From Elusimicrobia bacterium CG03_land_8_20_14_0_80_50_18 (GTDB lineage: Bacteria; CG03), in assembly GCA_002780705.1 (NCBI GenBank), contig PEUP01000038.1, positions 247 to 8,579 on the forward strand: DNA of 8,333 nucleotides, in the 5' to 3' direction. The position numbers were made by a program, and so were the translations under genes. Below, in pieces: positions 1-5,999 of this stretch; position 1 is the first letter of the stretch; each line of letters starts with the position of its first letter. The notes under the pieces are model-generated. The model saw only the letters and a program-made list of their open reading frames with translations, ran no database searches and was not told the DNA's origin.

Positions 1-6
1 GCTTTT

Positions 7-11
7 CTCCT
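7..11 (-). promoter_or_regulatory. Possible ribosome binding site for a gene just beyond the left edge
   Basis: On the minus strand, the bases after the ferredoxin stop codon contain TAGGAG followed by AAAAGC up to the window edge. This is a good Shine-Dalgarno core at the right distance for a start codon at or just outside base 1. No ATG lies between it and the ferredoxin stop, and no terminator hairpin is visible in the 32 bases. I infer that the homocysteine/ferredoxin operon continues leftwards into another gene. The short match could be chance. Confidence 0.35.
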
Positions 12-32
12 ACGCCGGGTATTCTCACTGAA

Positions 33-437
33 TCAGTATTTCAAAGTCATCGCGTTGTAGGGGCAGTGCGTTACGCAGAACTCACATGCGATGCATTTTT
101 TGGGATCAAACACGACCTTTTTCTCAGCGTCAAAGGAAAAGGCCCCCGTGGGGCAGTAGCCGATACAGACACCGCAGGAAACGCACTTTTTTTCGTCCAT
201 CTTGATGTCCTCGCCGAGACGCTGGAAGGACACGCCGCTCTTTTTAAAGAAAGCGCAGGCCGCGTCAATGTTTTTTTTGCTCCCTTCCATCTCAAGTATC
301 ATCCTGCCGACCTTGTTCTGTGTGATGGTCGCCTGGAGAATGTTGAAGGATATGTCGCATTTTCTTGACAGTGCGGATATGATGGGGCGGTTCACAACCT
401 GAGGCGAGAATTTGAGGACCAGTCTTTTTTTTATCAT
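33..437 (-). CDS. NIL-domain ferredoxin, two [4Fe-4S] clusters (homocysteine biosynthesis partner)
   Basis: A 134-residue cytoplasmic protein. Residues about 1-78 resemble the NIL domain, also found at the C-terminus of the methionine ABC transporter ATPase MetN. Residues about 80-130 form a bacterial-type ferredoxin with two complete CxxCxxCxxxCP motifs: Cys85/88/91/95 and Cys115/118/121/125. It should therefore bind two [4Fe-4S] clusters. The ATG overlaps the stop of the upstream DUF39 gene as ATGA, with a GGGAGGG ribosome binding site just before it, so the two are translationally coupled. In methanogens the equivalent NIL-ferredoxin is encoded beside the DUF39 protein and is implicated in reductive sulfur transfer during homocysteine formation. 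The domain calls are firm. The electron-donor or sulfur-transfer role here is inferred from this pairing. Confidence 0.9.
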   Translation of the reverse strand: MIKKRLVLKFSPQVVNRPIISALSRKCDISFNILQATITQNKVGRMILEMEGSKKNIDAACAFFKKSGVSFQRLGEDIKMDEKKCVSCGVCIGYCPTGAFSFDAEKKVVFDPKKCIACEFCVTHCPYNAMTLKY

Positions 438-1600
438 CCGACCCTCCCGGCGCCCGGAAGCGCGGCCGTCGGATCTCCGAGAAGAAAACTGCCCGCCCTG
501 ATTTTTTTCTTTAGTATGGCAGCGATTTCACGAGCTTTTTTCAGGCTGGACCAGGAGAAAGAGGGAATCTCTTTTTTACCAAGCTTCACGATTCCGCTCC
601 TTAGTTCTTTGTAGCTGACGAGGGCTATGGCTTTTTCCTTTCCATAGGGATAATCCTGGGAATAGTCTATGACTGGCGCGAATATCTCGTCGTCGTCTTT
701 TCCCGCCGCGCGGGCTATGCTCTCGTCCAGCACGGGTATGGGAATGCCCACCCCCACCGCTAAAGACACGCCGTAGCCTGTCAGGTACGCGGCCCTGAGA
801 AAATCGGGCGATGTTTTTTTGAGATCGCAGATGAGGGCTATGTTGGCCGCTCCGCCGACGGGGAAACCGTTTTTCTTTTTAACGGCCGTCGTGTGCTGTG
901 TGCCGTGCCAGACTATATAGCCCTCCGCTCCCGCCATGAACACGCGTGTTCCTATTCCTATGGTTTTCAGCTCAGGGTCATTGAGCAGGGGGCTGAGTGT
1001 GCCGGCGGATGAATAGGATATGTTCCCCATTTTGGGTTTTAATATGCCCATATATGTGTATATGGTCTTGTCCGACCTGTTAACGGCGGCATTATAGTTC
1101 TGGTAACAGTTGCGGGGATTGAAGAGCACCGCGTCCGTCAGGTCGGAGAGCTTAAAACTTTTCCTGAGGCTCGTCGCCGGATAACAGTCCGTTCCGTAAG
1201 CTGTCGCCTCAAGTAGAACGCTTTTTCCTCTGATGAGATCTTCTATGACGCCGGCGCCGCCATATTTGAAATTTATCGGGCGTATTCGGTTTTTTTCATA
1301 GCGGGGCAGTGCCGTTGCGCCGAGGAACACATCCCGCGCCGCGTATGCGGCGTAAGCCGGCACCCTGTTGAGCGTCACCTCTCCGCCGCCGAGTTTGATT
1401 TTAGGGCTCGTCTTCGCTATGTTGAAATATATGCCCGAGGAGCACATGGGACCGAATGTGCCGGTCGTCACCACATCCACCTTCCGGGCGGCGTTTTTAA
1501 CGCCGTGCTCCCTGACATAGGACACCATCTCTTCGCCTGTGAGAACCACGGCTTTTTTCCGCCGTATTTTCTCGTTTATCTCATAAATGCTTTTTGTCAT
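434..1600 (-). CDS. DUF39/HcyBio family homocysteine biosynthesis protein
   Basis: A 388-residue protein of the DUF39 (HcyBio) family. Methanogen members (MA1821, MJ0100) are implicated in converting aspartate semialdehyde and sulfide to homocysteine, bypassing the usual O-acyl-homoserine sulfhydrylase route. Family-like blocks include VVTTGTFGPMCSSG (residues 44-57), KLGGGEVTLN (69-78), ATAYGTDCYP (132-141), LFNPRNCYQNYN (159-170) and GAEGYIVWHGTQH (224-236). Cys53, Cys139 and Cys165 are candidates for the persulfide-carrying cysteines. Methanogen relatives carry C-terminal CBS domains, but none is present here: the protein ends about 30 residues after a basic helix. I chose the ATG at 1600 because AAGGAGAT precedes it by 10 bases. 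An in-frame start at 1699 would run through the promoter and into the opposite gene. The downstream partner is the NIL-ferredoxin. The family assignment is strong; the reaction is inferred from the archaeal work. Confidence 0.88.
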   Translation of the reverse strand: MTKSIYEINEKIRRKKAVVLTGEEMVSYVREHGVKNAARKVDVVTTGTFGPMCSSGIYFNIAKTSPKIKLGGGEVTLNRVPAYAAYAARDVFLGATALPRYEKNRIRPINFKYGGAGVIEDLIRGKSVLLEATAYGTDCYPATSLRKSFKLSDLTDAVLFNPRNCYQNYNAAVNRSDKTIYTYMGILKPKMGNISYSSAGTLSPLLNDPELKTIGIGTRVFMAGAEGYIVWHGTQHTTAVKKKNGFPVGGAANIALICDLKKTSPDFLRAAYLTGYGVSLAVGVGIPIPVLDESIARAAGKDDDEIFAPVIDYSQDYPYGKEKAIALVSYKELRSGIVKLGKKEIPSFSWSSLKKAREIAAILKKKIRAGSFLLGDPTAALPGAGRVG

Positions 1601-1610
1601 ACGAAACGCG

Positions 1611-1618
1611 ATCTCCTT
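1611..1618 (-). promoter_or_regulatory. Ribosome binding site deciding the DUF39 gene start
   Basis: The minus strand reads AAGGAGAT, 10 bases before the ATG at 1600. This is a near-perfect Shine-Dalgarno sequence and favours that start over the longer in-frame alternative at 1699. It also lies almost at the predicted transcription start, so the 5' leader would be only about 18 bases. Confidence 0.75.
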
Positions 1619-1624
1619 ACGCAC

Positions 1625-1653
1625 ATTATAATTTTTTTGATTTAAATATGCAA
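1625..1653 (-). promoter_or_regulatory. Sigma70-type promoter for the DUF39/NIL-ferredoxin operon
   Basis: The minus strand carries TTGCAT (1653-1648), a 17-base spacer that is very AT-rich, and a perfect TATAAT (1630-1625). Transcription would start near 1618-1619, just upstream of or at the Shine-Dalgarno sequence. It shares the intergenic region with the promoter of the divergent DUF2007 gene, whose -10 is about 45 bases away on the other strand. Confidence 0.7.
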
Positions 1654-1691
1654 ACAAATGATCGCGCCGCATAGATGTATTTGCAGATTTT

Positions 1692-1700
1692 TGATACAAT
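1692..1700 (+). promoter_or_regulatory. Extended -10 promoter for the DUF2007-OsmC pair
   Basis: TGATACAAT matches an extended -10 element (TG, one base, then TACAAT, five of six to consensus). The -35 region 17 bases upstream (TAGATG, 1672-1677) is poor, as is usual for extended -10 promoters. Seven bases separate the hexamer from the ATG at 1708, and no Shine-Dalgarno sequence lies in between. The transcript would start at or within a base or so of the start codon, giving a leaderless mRNA. Confidence 0.55.
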
Positions 1701-1707
1701 CCTCACA

Positions 1708-1962
1708 ATGAAATTAGTCGCAGTTTTCTCATCAATGTCGGTGATGGATGTGCAGCTTGCCAAAACTGTCTTGGAAAGCGAGGGGATACAATCCTACATT
1801 CCGGATTACCATATATCCAGCATAGCGCCGCATTATATACCGGCTTTAAGCGGCATTAAATTGAATGTCAGGGAGCAGGACTATCATGAGGCAAAAAAAA
1901 TACTGGATGATTATATGGGAGCGGGCCATACGGAAGGAGAGCTAAACAATGATGAAACTTGA
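1708..1962 (+). CDS. Small DUF2007-like protein
   Basis: An 84-residue cytoplasmic protein matching the DUF2007 pattern ('putative prokaryotic signal transducing protein', a small ferredoxin-like alpha/beta fold). The opening strand MKLVAVFSS is followed by a helix with LAKTVLESEGIQSYIPD, a GIKLNVREQD strand, and a C-terminal helix with HEAKKILDDYM. The biochemical role of the family is unknown. The ATG at 1708 is preferred over an in-frame ATG at 1675 because the homology pattern begins at the former and the latter lies within the promoter region. There is no Shine-Dalgarno sequence, and the promoter position predicts a leaderless message. The 3' end overlaps the OsmC-family gene by 14 bases, so the two are cotranscribed. 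The family call rests on pattern recognition only. Confidence 0.75.
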   Translation: MKLVAVFSSMSVMDVQLAKTVLESEGIQSYIPDYHISSIAPHYIPALSGIKLNVREQDYHEAKKILDDYMGAGHTEGELNNDET

Positions 1963-2344
1963 TGTTGTGTTTCCCGGCGGAAAGAAGGTGGATGTGCTGT
2001 ATCACGATTTCAGGATACGCAGTGACCAGCCCGTGGAAGACGGCGGAGAGAATTCCGCGCCGTCGCCCTACGACCTCTTCCTCTCGTCCATAGCCGCCTG
2101 CGCGGGCTATTATGTGATAGCTTTCTTAGCGCAGAGAGGCATAAGCGCCGAGGGTTTAGCGATGACGATGAGCTGTGAGAAGAATGAACAGACCCGCACA
2201 ATAGGGAAAATAGGCATAGCCATTAAACTCCCCGCGGGTTTCCCTGAAAAATACAAAAATGCCGTCATAAAAGCCGCCGAATTATGCGGCGTGAAAAAAC
2301 ATTTCGTCTATCCGCCCCAATTCAGTGTTTTTATAGAAAACTGA
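1949..2344 (+). CDS. OsmC-family protein
   Basis: A 131-residue OsmC/Ohr-superfamily protein, slightly short for the family. Typical features are the PSPYDLFLSSIAACAGYYVI helix (residues 38-57) and a late LCGVKKHF segment (112-119). Cys51 and Cys113 sit at the two positions where peroxide-reducing members carry their reactive cysteines. Members use this pair to reduce organic hydroperoxides, but the YhfA-like branch it most resembles has no firmly assigned substrate. The start is the first of two tandem ATGs, 9 bases after an AAGGAG ribosome binding site at 1934-1939. The gene overlaps the DUF2007 gene and diverges from the sulfide-dependent homocysteine operon, so a thiol, persulfide or sulfide-related role is possible but unproven. 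It converges with the following gene, with only five bases between their ends. Confidence 0.85.
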   Translation: MMKLDVVFPGGKKVDVLYHDFRIRSDQPVEDGGENSAPSPYDLFLSSIAACAGYYVIAFLAQRGISAEGLAMTMSCEKNEQTRTIGKIGIAIKLPAGFPEKYKNAVIKAAELCGVKKHFVYPPQFSVFIEN

Positions 2345-2349
2345 GATTT

Positions 2350-3516
2350 TCAGTTCAGCAGTTTGGCGGCGTACTGTTTGTAGAAGGCCGTTCTTTCGGC
2401 GGCGTCCGGTATCTCTTTGCGCGGCACCACGACGACATTCCCGCCTTTGGGCTGATTAAAAGACTGCGCGACAAAAAGTTTCACAATTGCCGCCGGCACC
2501 GCGTACAGTATGTCAAAAGGATCCTGCTCGACTTTACCCCCGGATATGTCTTTGGTCCTGGCGAGAGTCCTGAGATAGTTTCCTTTGATGAGTTCCATTA
2601 TCTTCTTCACATTGGGGGAGAGGGAAGACATGTCCAGCTCCTCTATTTTTGACGCCCAGAGATTGATGCCGTCAAGTTCTTTCAGTTCCTCGGCGTTCAG
2701 GTGAACAGGGGGTTCAAAATACACGAGCTTCACATTGTAGGGCATTCTCGCGAAAAGCGGATCGGGGTTTTCCATCGTTATGGGCGAGCGGTATTCGGGA
2801 TCCGTGTTTACGCCGTTGTAAAAAACATTATAGCCCTTGGATAGATATGTGTCGGTCAGGCGGTTGACGACCCACCAGGCAAGGGCGCTCTCCCATGGAC
2901 TGAAGCATGGCCCGAAATCCTTAAAGAGGAGATAGCGGATGTTGTCGCATGAAAAATTGACGACATCGGAAAGCTCTCTGTAGAAAGTTGACTTGCCGCA
3001 TCCGGCCGCGCCGACCGGCATTATCAGTTTGGGATTCTTGACGGTGAGACTGGCTTTGTCCCAGTTGGGATTTGTCTTGAGCGAATATTCTATGGAATCT
3101 TCTATGTGCTTTTCGCCTTTGGCGTAGAGAGCGTCAAGAGCCATTCCCGTCACCTGGGCCTCCATCACGGCCAGGAATGTGTTGATTATGTGATAGGGGC
3201 TCAGCTTGAAACAGAAAGAGTATTTGCCCATATCCGCGACGGCCTTCGCGAAATCCGGAGCGGCCTTGAGCATAAATTCGCCTTTTGCCGGATTGACGGC
3301 ATAAATGGGCGACTTATACATATTTTTCGCTTCTTTGAGCGCCTCAAGAACATTCTCTCCGCTGTCGGCGGCCTCAACGTTGCCGCGCAGACAGATAAAG
3401 ATGTCCGTTTTGAAGAGTACCGTGTTTTTGTCGTCGAGTACGGCCGCGAGTTTGTCAAGCGAATATTTCTCCGCGACTTCTTTCAACAGGCCTATCGTTT
3501 TTTCATCTGCATTCAT
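2350..3516 (-). CDS. Uncharacterised protein with a C-terminal polynucleotide-kinase-like P-loop domain
   Basis: A 388-residue cytoplasmic protein. I do not recognise residues 1-160. From about 163 it has a P-loop kinase core: strand KLIMPV, Walker A GAAGCGKST (169-177), then FSCDNIR (188-194). Asp191/Arg194 in that segment match the DxxR of T4 polynucleotide kinase and AAA_33 kinases (general base and phosphate clamp). Next, KGYNVFYNGVNTDPEYR (227-243) matches the 'G-n-v-v-D-g-t-N...R' segment. The usual Asp there is Asn234, which is odd. No clear lid with arginines follows; instead there are about 130 residues of unassigned sequence. A nucleotide- or nucleic-acid-5'-kinase activity is plausible; a zeta-toxin-like kinase is an alternative. 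There is no antitoxin-like neighbour. The start at 3516 is chosen for GGAG 8 bases upstream; an in-frame TTG lies at 3540. Confidence 0.8.
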   Translation of the reverse strand: MNADEKTIGLLKEVAEKYSLDKLAAVLDDKNTVLFKTDIFICLRGNVEAADSGENVLEALKEAKNMYKSPIYAVNPAKGEFMLKAAPDFAKAVADMGKYSFCFKLSPYHIINTFLAVMEAQVTGMALDALYAKGEKHIEDSIEYSLKTNPNWDKASLTVKNPKLIMPVGAAGCGKSTFYRELSDVVNFSCDNIRYLLFKDFGPCFSPWESALAWWVVNRLTDTYLSKGYNVFYNGVNTDPEYRSPITMENPDPLFARMPYNVKLVYFEPPVHLNAEELKELDGINLWASKIEELDMSSLSPNVKKIMELIKGNYLRTLARTKDISGGKVEQDPFDILYAVPAAIVKLFVAQSFNQPKGGNVVVVPRKEIPDAAERTAFYKQYAAKLLN

Positions 3517-3574
3517 TCTTTCTTCTCCGGTATGTTTCAACTCCGGTTCTTTTTTTCAACACAACAAAGCTTTT

Positions 3575-3603
3575 ATTTTACATAAGTATCAGGCTTTTTG
3601 CAA
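3575..3603 (-). promoter_or_regulatory. Sigma70-type promoter for the kinase-like gene
   Basis: The minus strand reads TTGCAA (3603-3598), a 17-base spacer and TAAAAT (3580-3575, five of six to consensus). Transcription would start near 3568 and leave a leader of about 50 bases before the ATG at 3516. It is back-to-back with, but does not overlap, the promoter of the aro operon, whose -35 begins 31 bases away. Confidence 0.55.
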
Positions 3604-3633
3604 TTCACGATGGGGAAGCCGGTTGTGAGTAAA

Positions 3634-3662
3634 TTGACAGCGATACGCGCTTCTTATATAAT
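3634..3662 (+). promoter_or_regulatory. Perfect-consensus sigma70 promoter of the membrane protein/pmbA/aro operon
   Basis: TTGACA (3634-3639), exactly 17 bases, TATAAT (3657-3662): all twelve bases match consensus at optimal spacing. Six bases follow before the ATG at 3669, so the transcript is expected to begin at or within a base or so of the start codon. There is no Shine-Dalgarno sequence in the short interval, which supports a leaderless message. No obvious operator palindrome overlaps the promoter, suggesting strong constitutive transcription. Confidence 0.85.
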
Positions 3663-3668
3663 TTGCGC

Positions 3669-3875
3669 ATGGAATTTATAATTTTTTTATTAGCCGTTTT
3701 TTTTCTTGTGCTGTCGGTGGGATATTTCTACAGAGAGGATCTTGTGATAAAGATACACGCCTTTATCAATTTCTTCGTATTCAACGATTCCTATGTCCTG
3801 CACTACAAGAGAAGGGTGGGCGTCATCTGCCTGCTAATCGCGCTATACCTGTTTTTCCTGATTCTTCATGGATGA
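3669..3875 (+). CDS. Small two-helix membrane protein, unknown function
   Basis: A 68-residue hydrophobic protein that I do not recognise. Two predicted membrane helices span about residues 2-20 (FIIFLLAVFFLVLSVGY) and 50-66 (VGVICLLIALYLFFLIL). They are joined by a loop of about 29 residues with net positive charge (Arg22, Lys28, Lys47, Arg48, Arg49), so by the positive-inside rule both ends would lie outside the cytoplasm. The ATG at 3669 is chosen over a TTG two codons earlier because it sits at the predicted transcription start and no ribosome binding site is present. It is the first gene of the operon, and its last 8 bases overlap the pmbA-like gene, so translation is probably coupled. 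A role as a translational leader for pmbA is as plausible as a separate function. Confidence 0.7.
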   Translation: MEFIIFLLAVFFLVLSVGYFYREDLVIKIHAFINFFVFNDSYVLHYKRRVGVICLLIALYLFFLILHG

Positions 3876-5178
3876 CAGGGAAAAGTTGCTTCTTGCGGGA
3901 GCGGCTGAATCGAGGGAACTTTTCACCGTAGAAAAGCGGGGGAGTTCCTATTCCCTTATGAACGGCGAGCCCGAAGAAGAAAGGGAAAGCCTCTCCGGTT
4001 TTGCCGCTTCTCTGAGGATACTCAAAAACGGTAAGATGGGTTTTTCCTGGACAAATGACAGGAACTCTCTTTTAAAACTGGCCGCCGACAGCGTGAGGAT
4101 GATGTTTGACGCGGCCTCGTGGGGCTGGCAGATAGCTCTTTCCGATGAGGAGCCGGCGTCGGCCGTTGATATCCGCGATGACAAAGGAATGACTTTTACG
4201 AGCGTCGGGGTCTGGGACAGTCTCAGGTCAATGGAAACGGAAGCCCGTAAACGCGACAGCAGAATAACAAAATGCCTCAGCGCTTCGTTTTCCGGAGCGT
4301 CATCAAAACTCTCAATAGCCAATTCCTCGGGAAAAACTCTGACAGCGGAAAAAACCGGTTTTTCCGAAGGCCTGGTGCTTGTCGCCGAATCCGGCGGGGA
4401 GGTGCAGCTCGGCGGAAGTTATAACAGCGGCTGTTTCCGCGAAGACCTGGACAGAGAGAGGATAATAGAAGAGGCCGTGGACGACGCCGTCAGCCAGTTC
4501 GGGGCAGTCTCTCTTGATTCGGCCCGGATGACGCTTCTTCTGCCGTCTCACACGGCCTGCACATTTCTTTCGGTCATAGAAGGCTGGTTTTGCGCGGATG
4601 ACTTTCTTGAAGGCAGGGCGCCCAAATCGTGGAAGGAAGGTTTCAAGGCGGGCTCGTCACTCCTGAATGTTACTGACGACGGCACCATTCCGCGACTGAC
4701 GGGCAGTATGCCCTTTGACAGCGAAGGCGTAGCGGCGAAAAGGCATGAGATTATAAGCGGCGGCGTTTTTCGCGAGTTTCTCACAGATTTCAGAACAGCG
4801 TCGCTTATGGGCAGGAAATCCACCGGCAACGCCGTGCGCTCCGTGTCCAGTCTCCCTCAGCCCGGTTTCTTCAATCTCTTTATAGAAAACGGCAAGGATG
4901 AAGTAAGAGATCTTCTCGGAGGCGGAAAGGTCTTGCAGATAGACGAGGTAATCGGCACCCATCTTGTGGACCCCCAGACGGCGCGTTTTTCGTTCGGCGC
5001 CCGCGGGCGGCTTTACGGCGGAGGCAGACTGCTCAAAAATGTCAGGGGCATAACAATATCAGGAGGCCTGCTGGATCTTCTGCAAAACATAAAGGCTGTG
5101 GGAAATGACCTCAAATTCTATTCGTCAAACGGCAGCCCCTCGCTTCTTGTGGGCGATGTGCAGGTGTCGGGGGAATAA
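3868..5178 (+). CDS. pmbA: PmbA/TldE-family protein (TldD/PmbA superfamily)
   Basis: A 436-residue protein, close to the usual 440-460 of the family. The C-terminal half carries the signature segments: DDGTIPRLTGSMPFDSEGV (residues 270-288), the strand ISGGVFREFLTDFRTASLMG (296-315), STGNAVR (318-324), GTHLVDPQTARFSFGARG (363-380), and ITISGGLLDLLQNIKAVGND (395-414) followed by PSLLVGDVQVSG. PmbA/TldE is the non-metal subunit of the TldD/TldE protease, which trims unfolded peptides, including microcin B17 precursor and CcdA in E. coli. The zinc motif HExxH of TldD is absent here, as expected. No tldD is present in the window. The N-terminal half is divergent. There is no ribosome binding site; the start overlaps the previous gene and the stop overlaps aroE (TAATG). 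The family call is strong; the symbol follows the family rather than proven orthology. Confidence 0.87.
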   Translation: MDDREKLLLAGAAESRELFTVEKRGSSYSLMNGEPEEERESLSGFAASLRILKNGKMGFSWTNDRNSLLKLAADSVRMMFDAASWGWQIALSDEEPASAVDIRDDKGMTFTSVGVWDSLRSMETEARKRDSRITKCLSASFSGASSKLSIANSSGKTLTAEKTGFSEGLVLVAESGGEVQLGGSYNSGCFREDLDRERIIEEAVDDAVSQFGAVSLDSARMTLLLPSHTACTFLSVIEGWFCADDFLEGRAPKSWKEGFKAGSSLLNVTDDGTIPRLTGSMPFDSEGVAAKRHEIISGGVFREFLTDFRTASLMGRKSTGNAVRSVSSLPQPGFFNLFIENGKDEVRDLLGGGKVLQIDEVIGTHLVDPQTARFSFGARGRLYGGGRLLKNVRGITISGGLLDLLQNIKAVGNDLKFYSSNGSPSLLVGDVQVSGE

Positions 5179-5987
5179 TGCTTAATAAAACAGGTCTCAT
5201 CGGCTGGCCGGTGGCTCATTCTCTGTCGCCGGCCATTCACAACGGCGCCTTTGAAAAACTGAATCTCCCCTGGTCTTACGGCCTATACCCGGTAAAGCCG
5301 GAGAATTTTGATAAGGATATAAAAAAAATCATGTCTGAGCTCCAGGGCTTCAACATAACCTTTCCCCACAAGGAAAAAATCATGAGCTGTCTTGACGATG
5401 TGTCTCCCGGAGCCGCCAGTATAGGCGCCGTCAACTGCGCCAAAAATAATAAAGGCAGGTGGTCAGGCATCAACACGGATTCTTCCGGCTTTCTCAAGGC
5501 TCTTAAAGAGGATATCAATCCCAACGGCAGGAACATATTCATACTCGGCGCGGGCGGGGCGGCCAAGGCCGCGGCTTTTTCGCTGGCGGAGGCCGGAACC
5601 CGCAGGATATTTATAAGAGACCCCGACAATGAAAAAGCGCGGGATCTCATAAAGCGCCTGAACAGTTTCGCTCCGGCTCAGGCTGTTTCCATAAGCGATG
5701 ACTGCGGGGAATTGAGGGACTGCGATATCCTTGTCAACGCCACTCCTCTTGGAATGGCCGACGAGCGCATCCCTCTTCCCGTCGAACTTCTGCACAAAGG
5801 CCTTTATGTTTTTGAATGCATATACAACAGGGAAACGCCTCTGCTCAAAGCGGCCGCGAAGGCCGGCCTGCGCCGTCAGGACGGCCTCAACATGCTGGTT
5901 TATCAGGCGGCGGATTCTTTCAGTTTCTGGACGGGCAAAGTCGCGCCGCTGGAATTGATGAAAAACATTGTGAAAGGAAAAAGGTAA
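5178..5987 (+). CDS. aroE: Shikimate dehydrogenase (NADP+)
   Basis: A 269-residue enzyme of the usual length that reduces 3-dehydroshikimate to shikimate with NADPH in the cytoplasm. The shikimate-binding SLSP lies at residues 15-18. GFNITFPHKE (57-66) contains the catalytic Lys65, and INTD (98-101) the catalytic Asp101. The Rossmann loop is GAGGAAKA (124-131), followed by IRDPDNEKA with Arg147 at the position that usually contacts the NADP phosphate. NATPLGM (187-193) and GLNMLVYQAADSF (236-248) complete the signature. One departure is the segment usually read as DxxYNPxxTP: here it is ECIYNRETP (213-221), with the first proline replaced by Arg. The ATG overlaps the pmbA stop (TAATG), with GGGGGA just upstream. 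Neighbours aroC, aroK and aroB act in the same pathway. Confidence 0.95.
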   Translation: MLNKTGLIGWPVAHSLSPAIHNGAFEKLNLPWSYGLYPVKPENFDKDIKKIMSELQGFNITFPHKEKIMSCLDDVSPGAASIGAVNCAKNNKGRWSGINTDSSGFLKALKEDINPNGRNIFILGAGGAAKAAAFSLAEAGTRRIFIRDPDNEKARDLIKRLNSFAPAQAVSISDDCGELRDCDILVNATPLGMADERIPLPVELLHKGLYVFECIYNRETPLLKAAAKAGLRRQDGLNMLVYQAADSFSFWTGKVAPLELMKNIVKGKR

Positions 5988-5999
5988 TAATTTTGGTCG

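Noticed and set aside
50..75. GTAGGGGCAGTGCG near the left edge as another palindromic repeat copy
   Set aside because: It encodes the conserved CPYNAM end of the second ferredoxin cluster motif and has no matching inverted arm.
1601..1699. 33-residue N-terminal extension of the DUF39 protein (start at 1699)
   Set aside because: It would cover the TATAAT/TTGCAT promoter and the strong AAGGAGAT site belonging to the ATG at 1600, and would overlap the divergent promoter.
2339..2355. Short palindrome AACTGA-GATTT-TCAGTT between the convergent genes
   Set aside because: It consists of only six mostly AT pairs, carries both stop codons, and is not followed by a T-run on either strand, so it is too weak to call a terminator.
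2284..2652. Plus-strand open frame crossing the end of the OsmC gene into the kinase-like gene
   Set aside because: It overlaps the C-terminal coding of two supported genes, lacks a ribosome binding site and resembles no protein family.
4744..4758. HEIIS in the PmbA-like protein as a possible zinc site
   Set aside because: TldD needs HExxH; here the second histidine is absent and the segment lies in the region after DDGT where PmbA proteins are variable.
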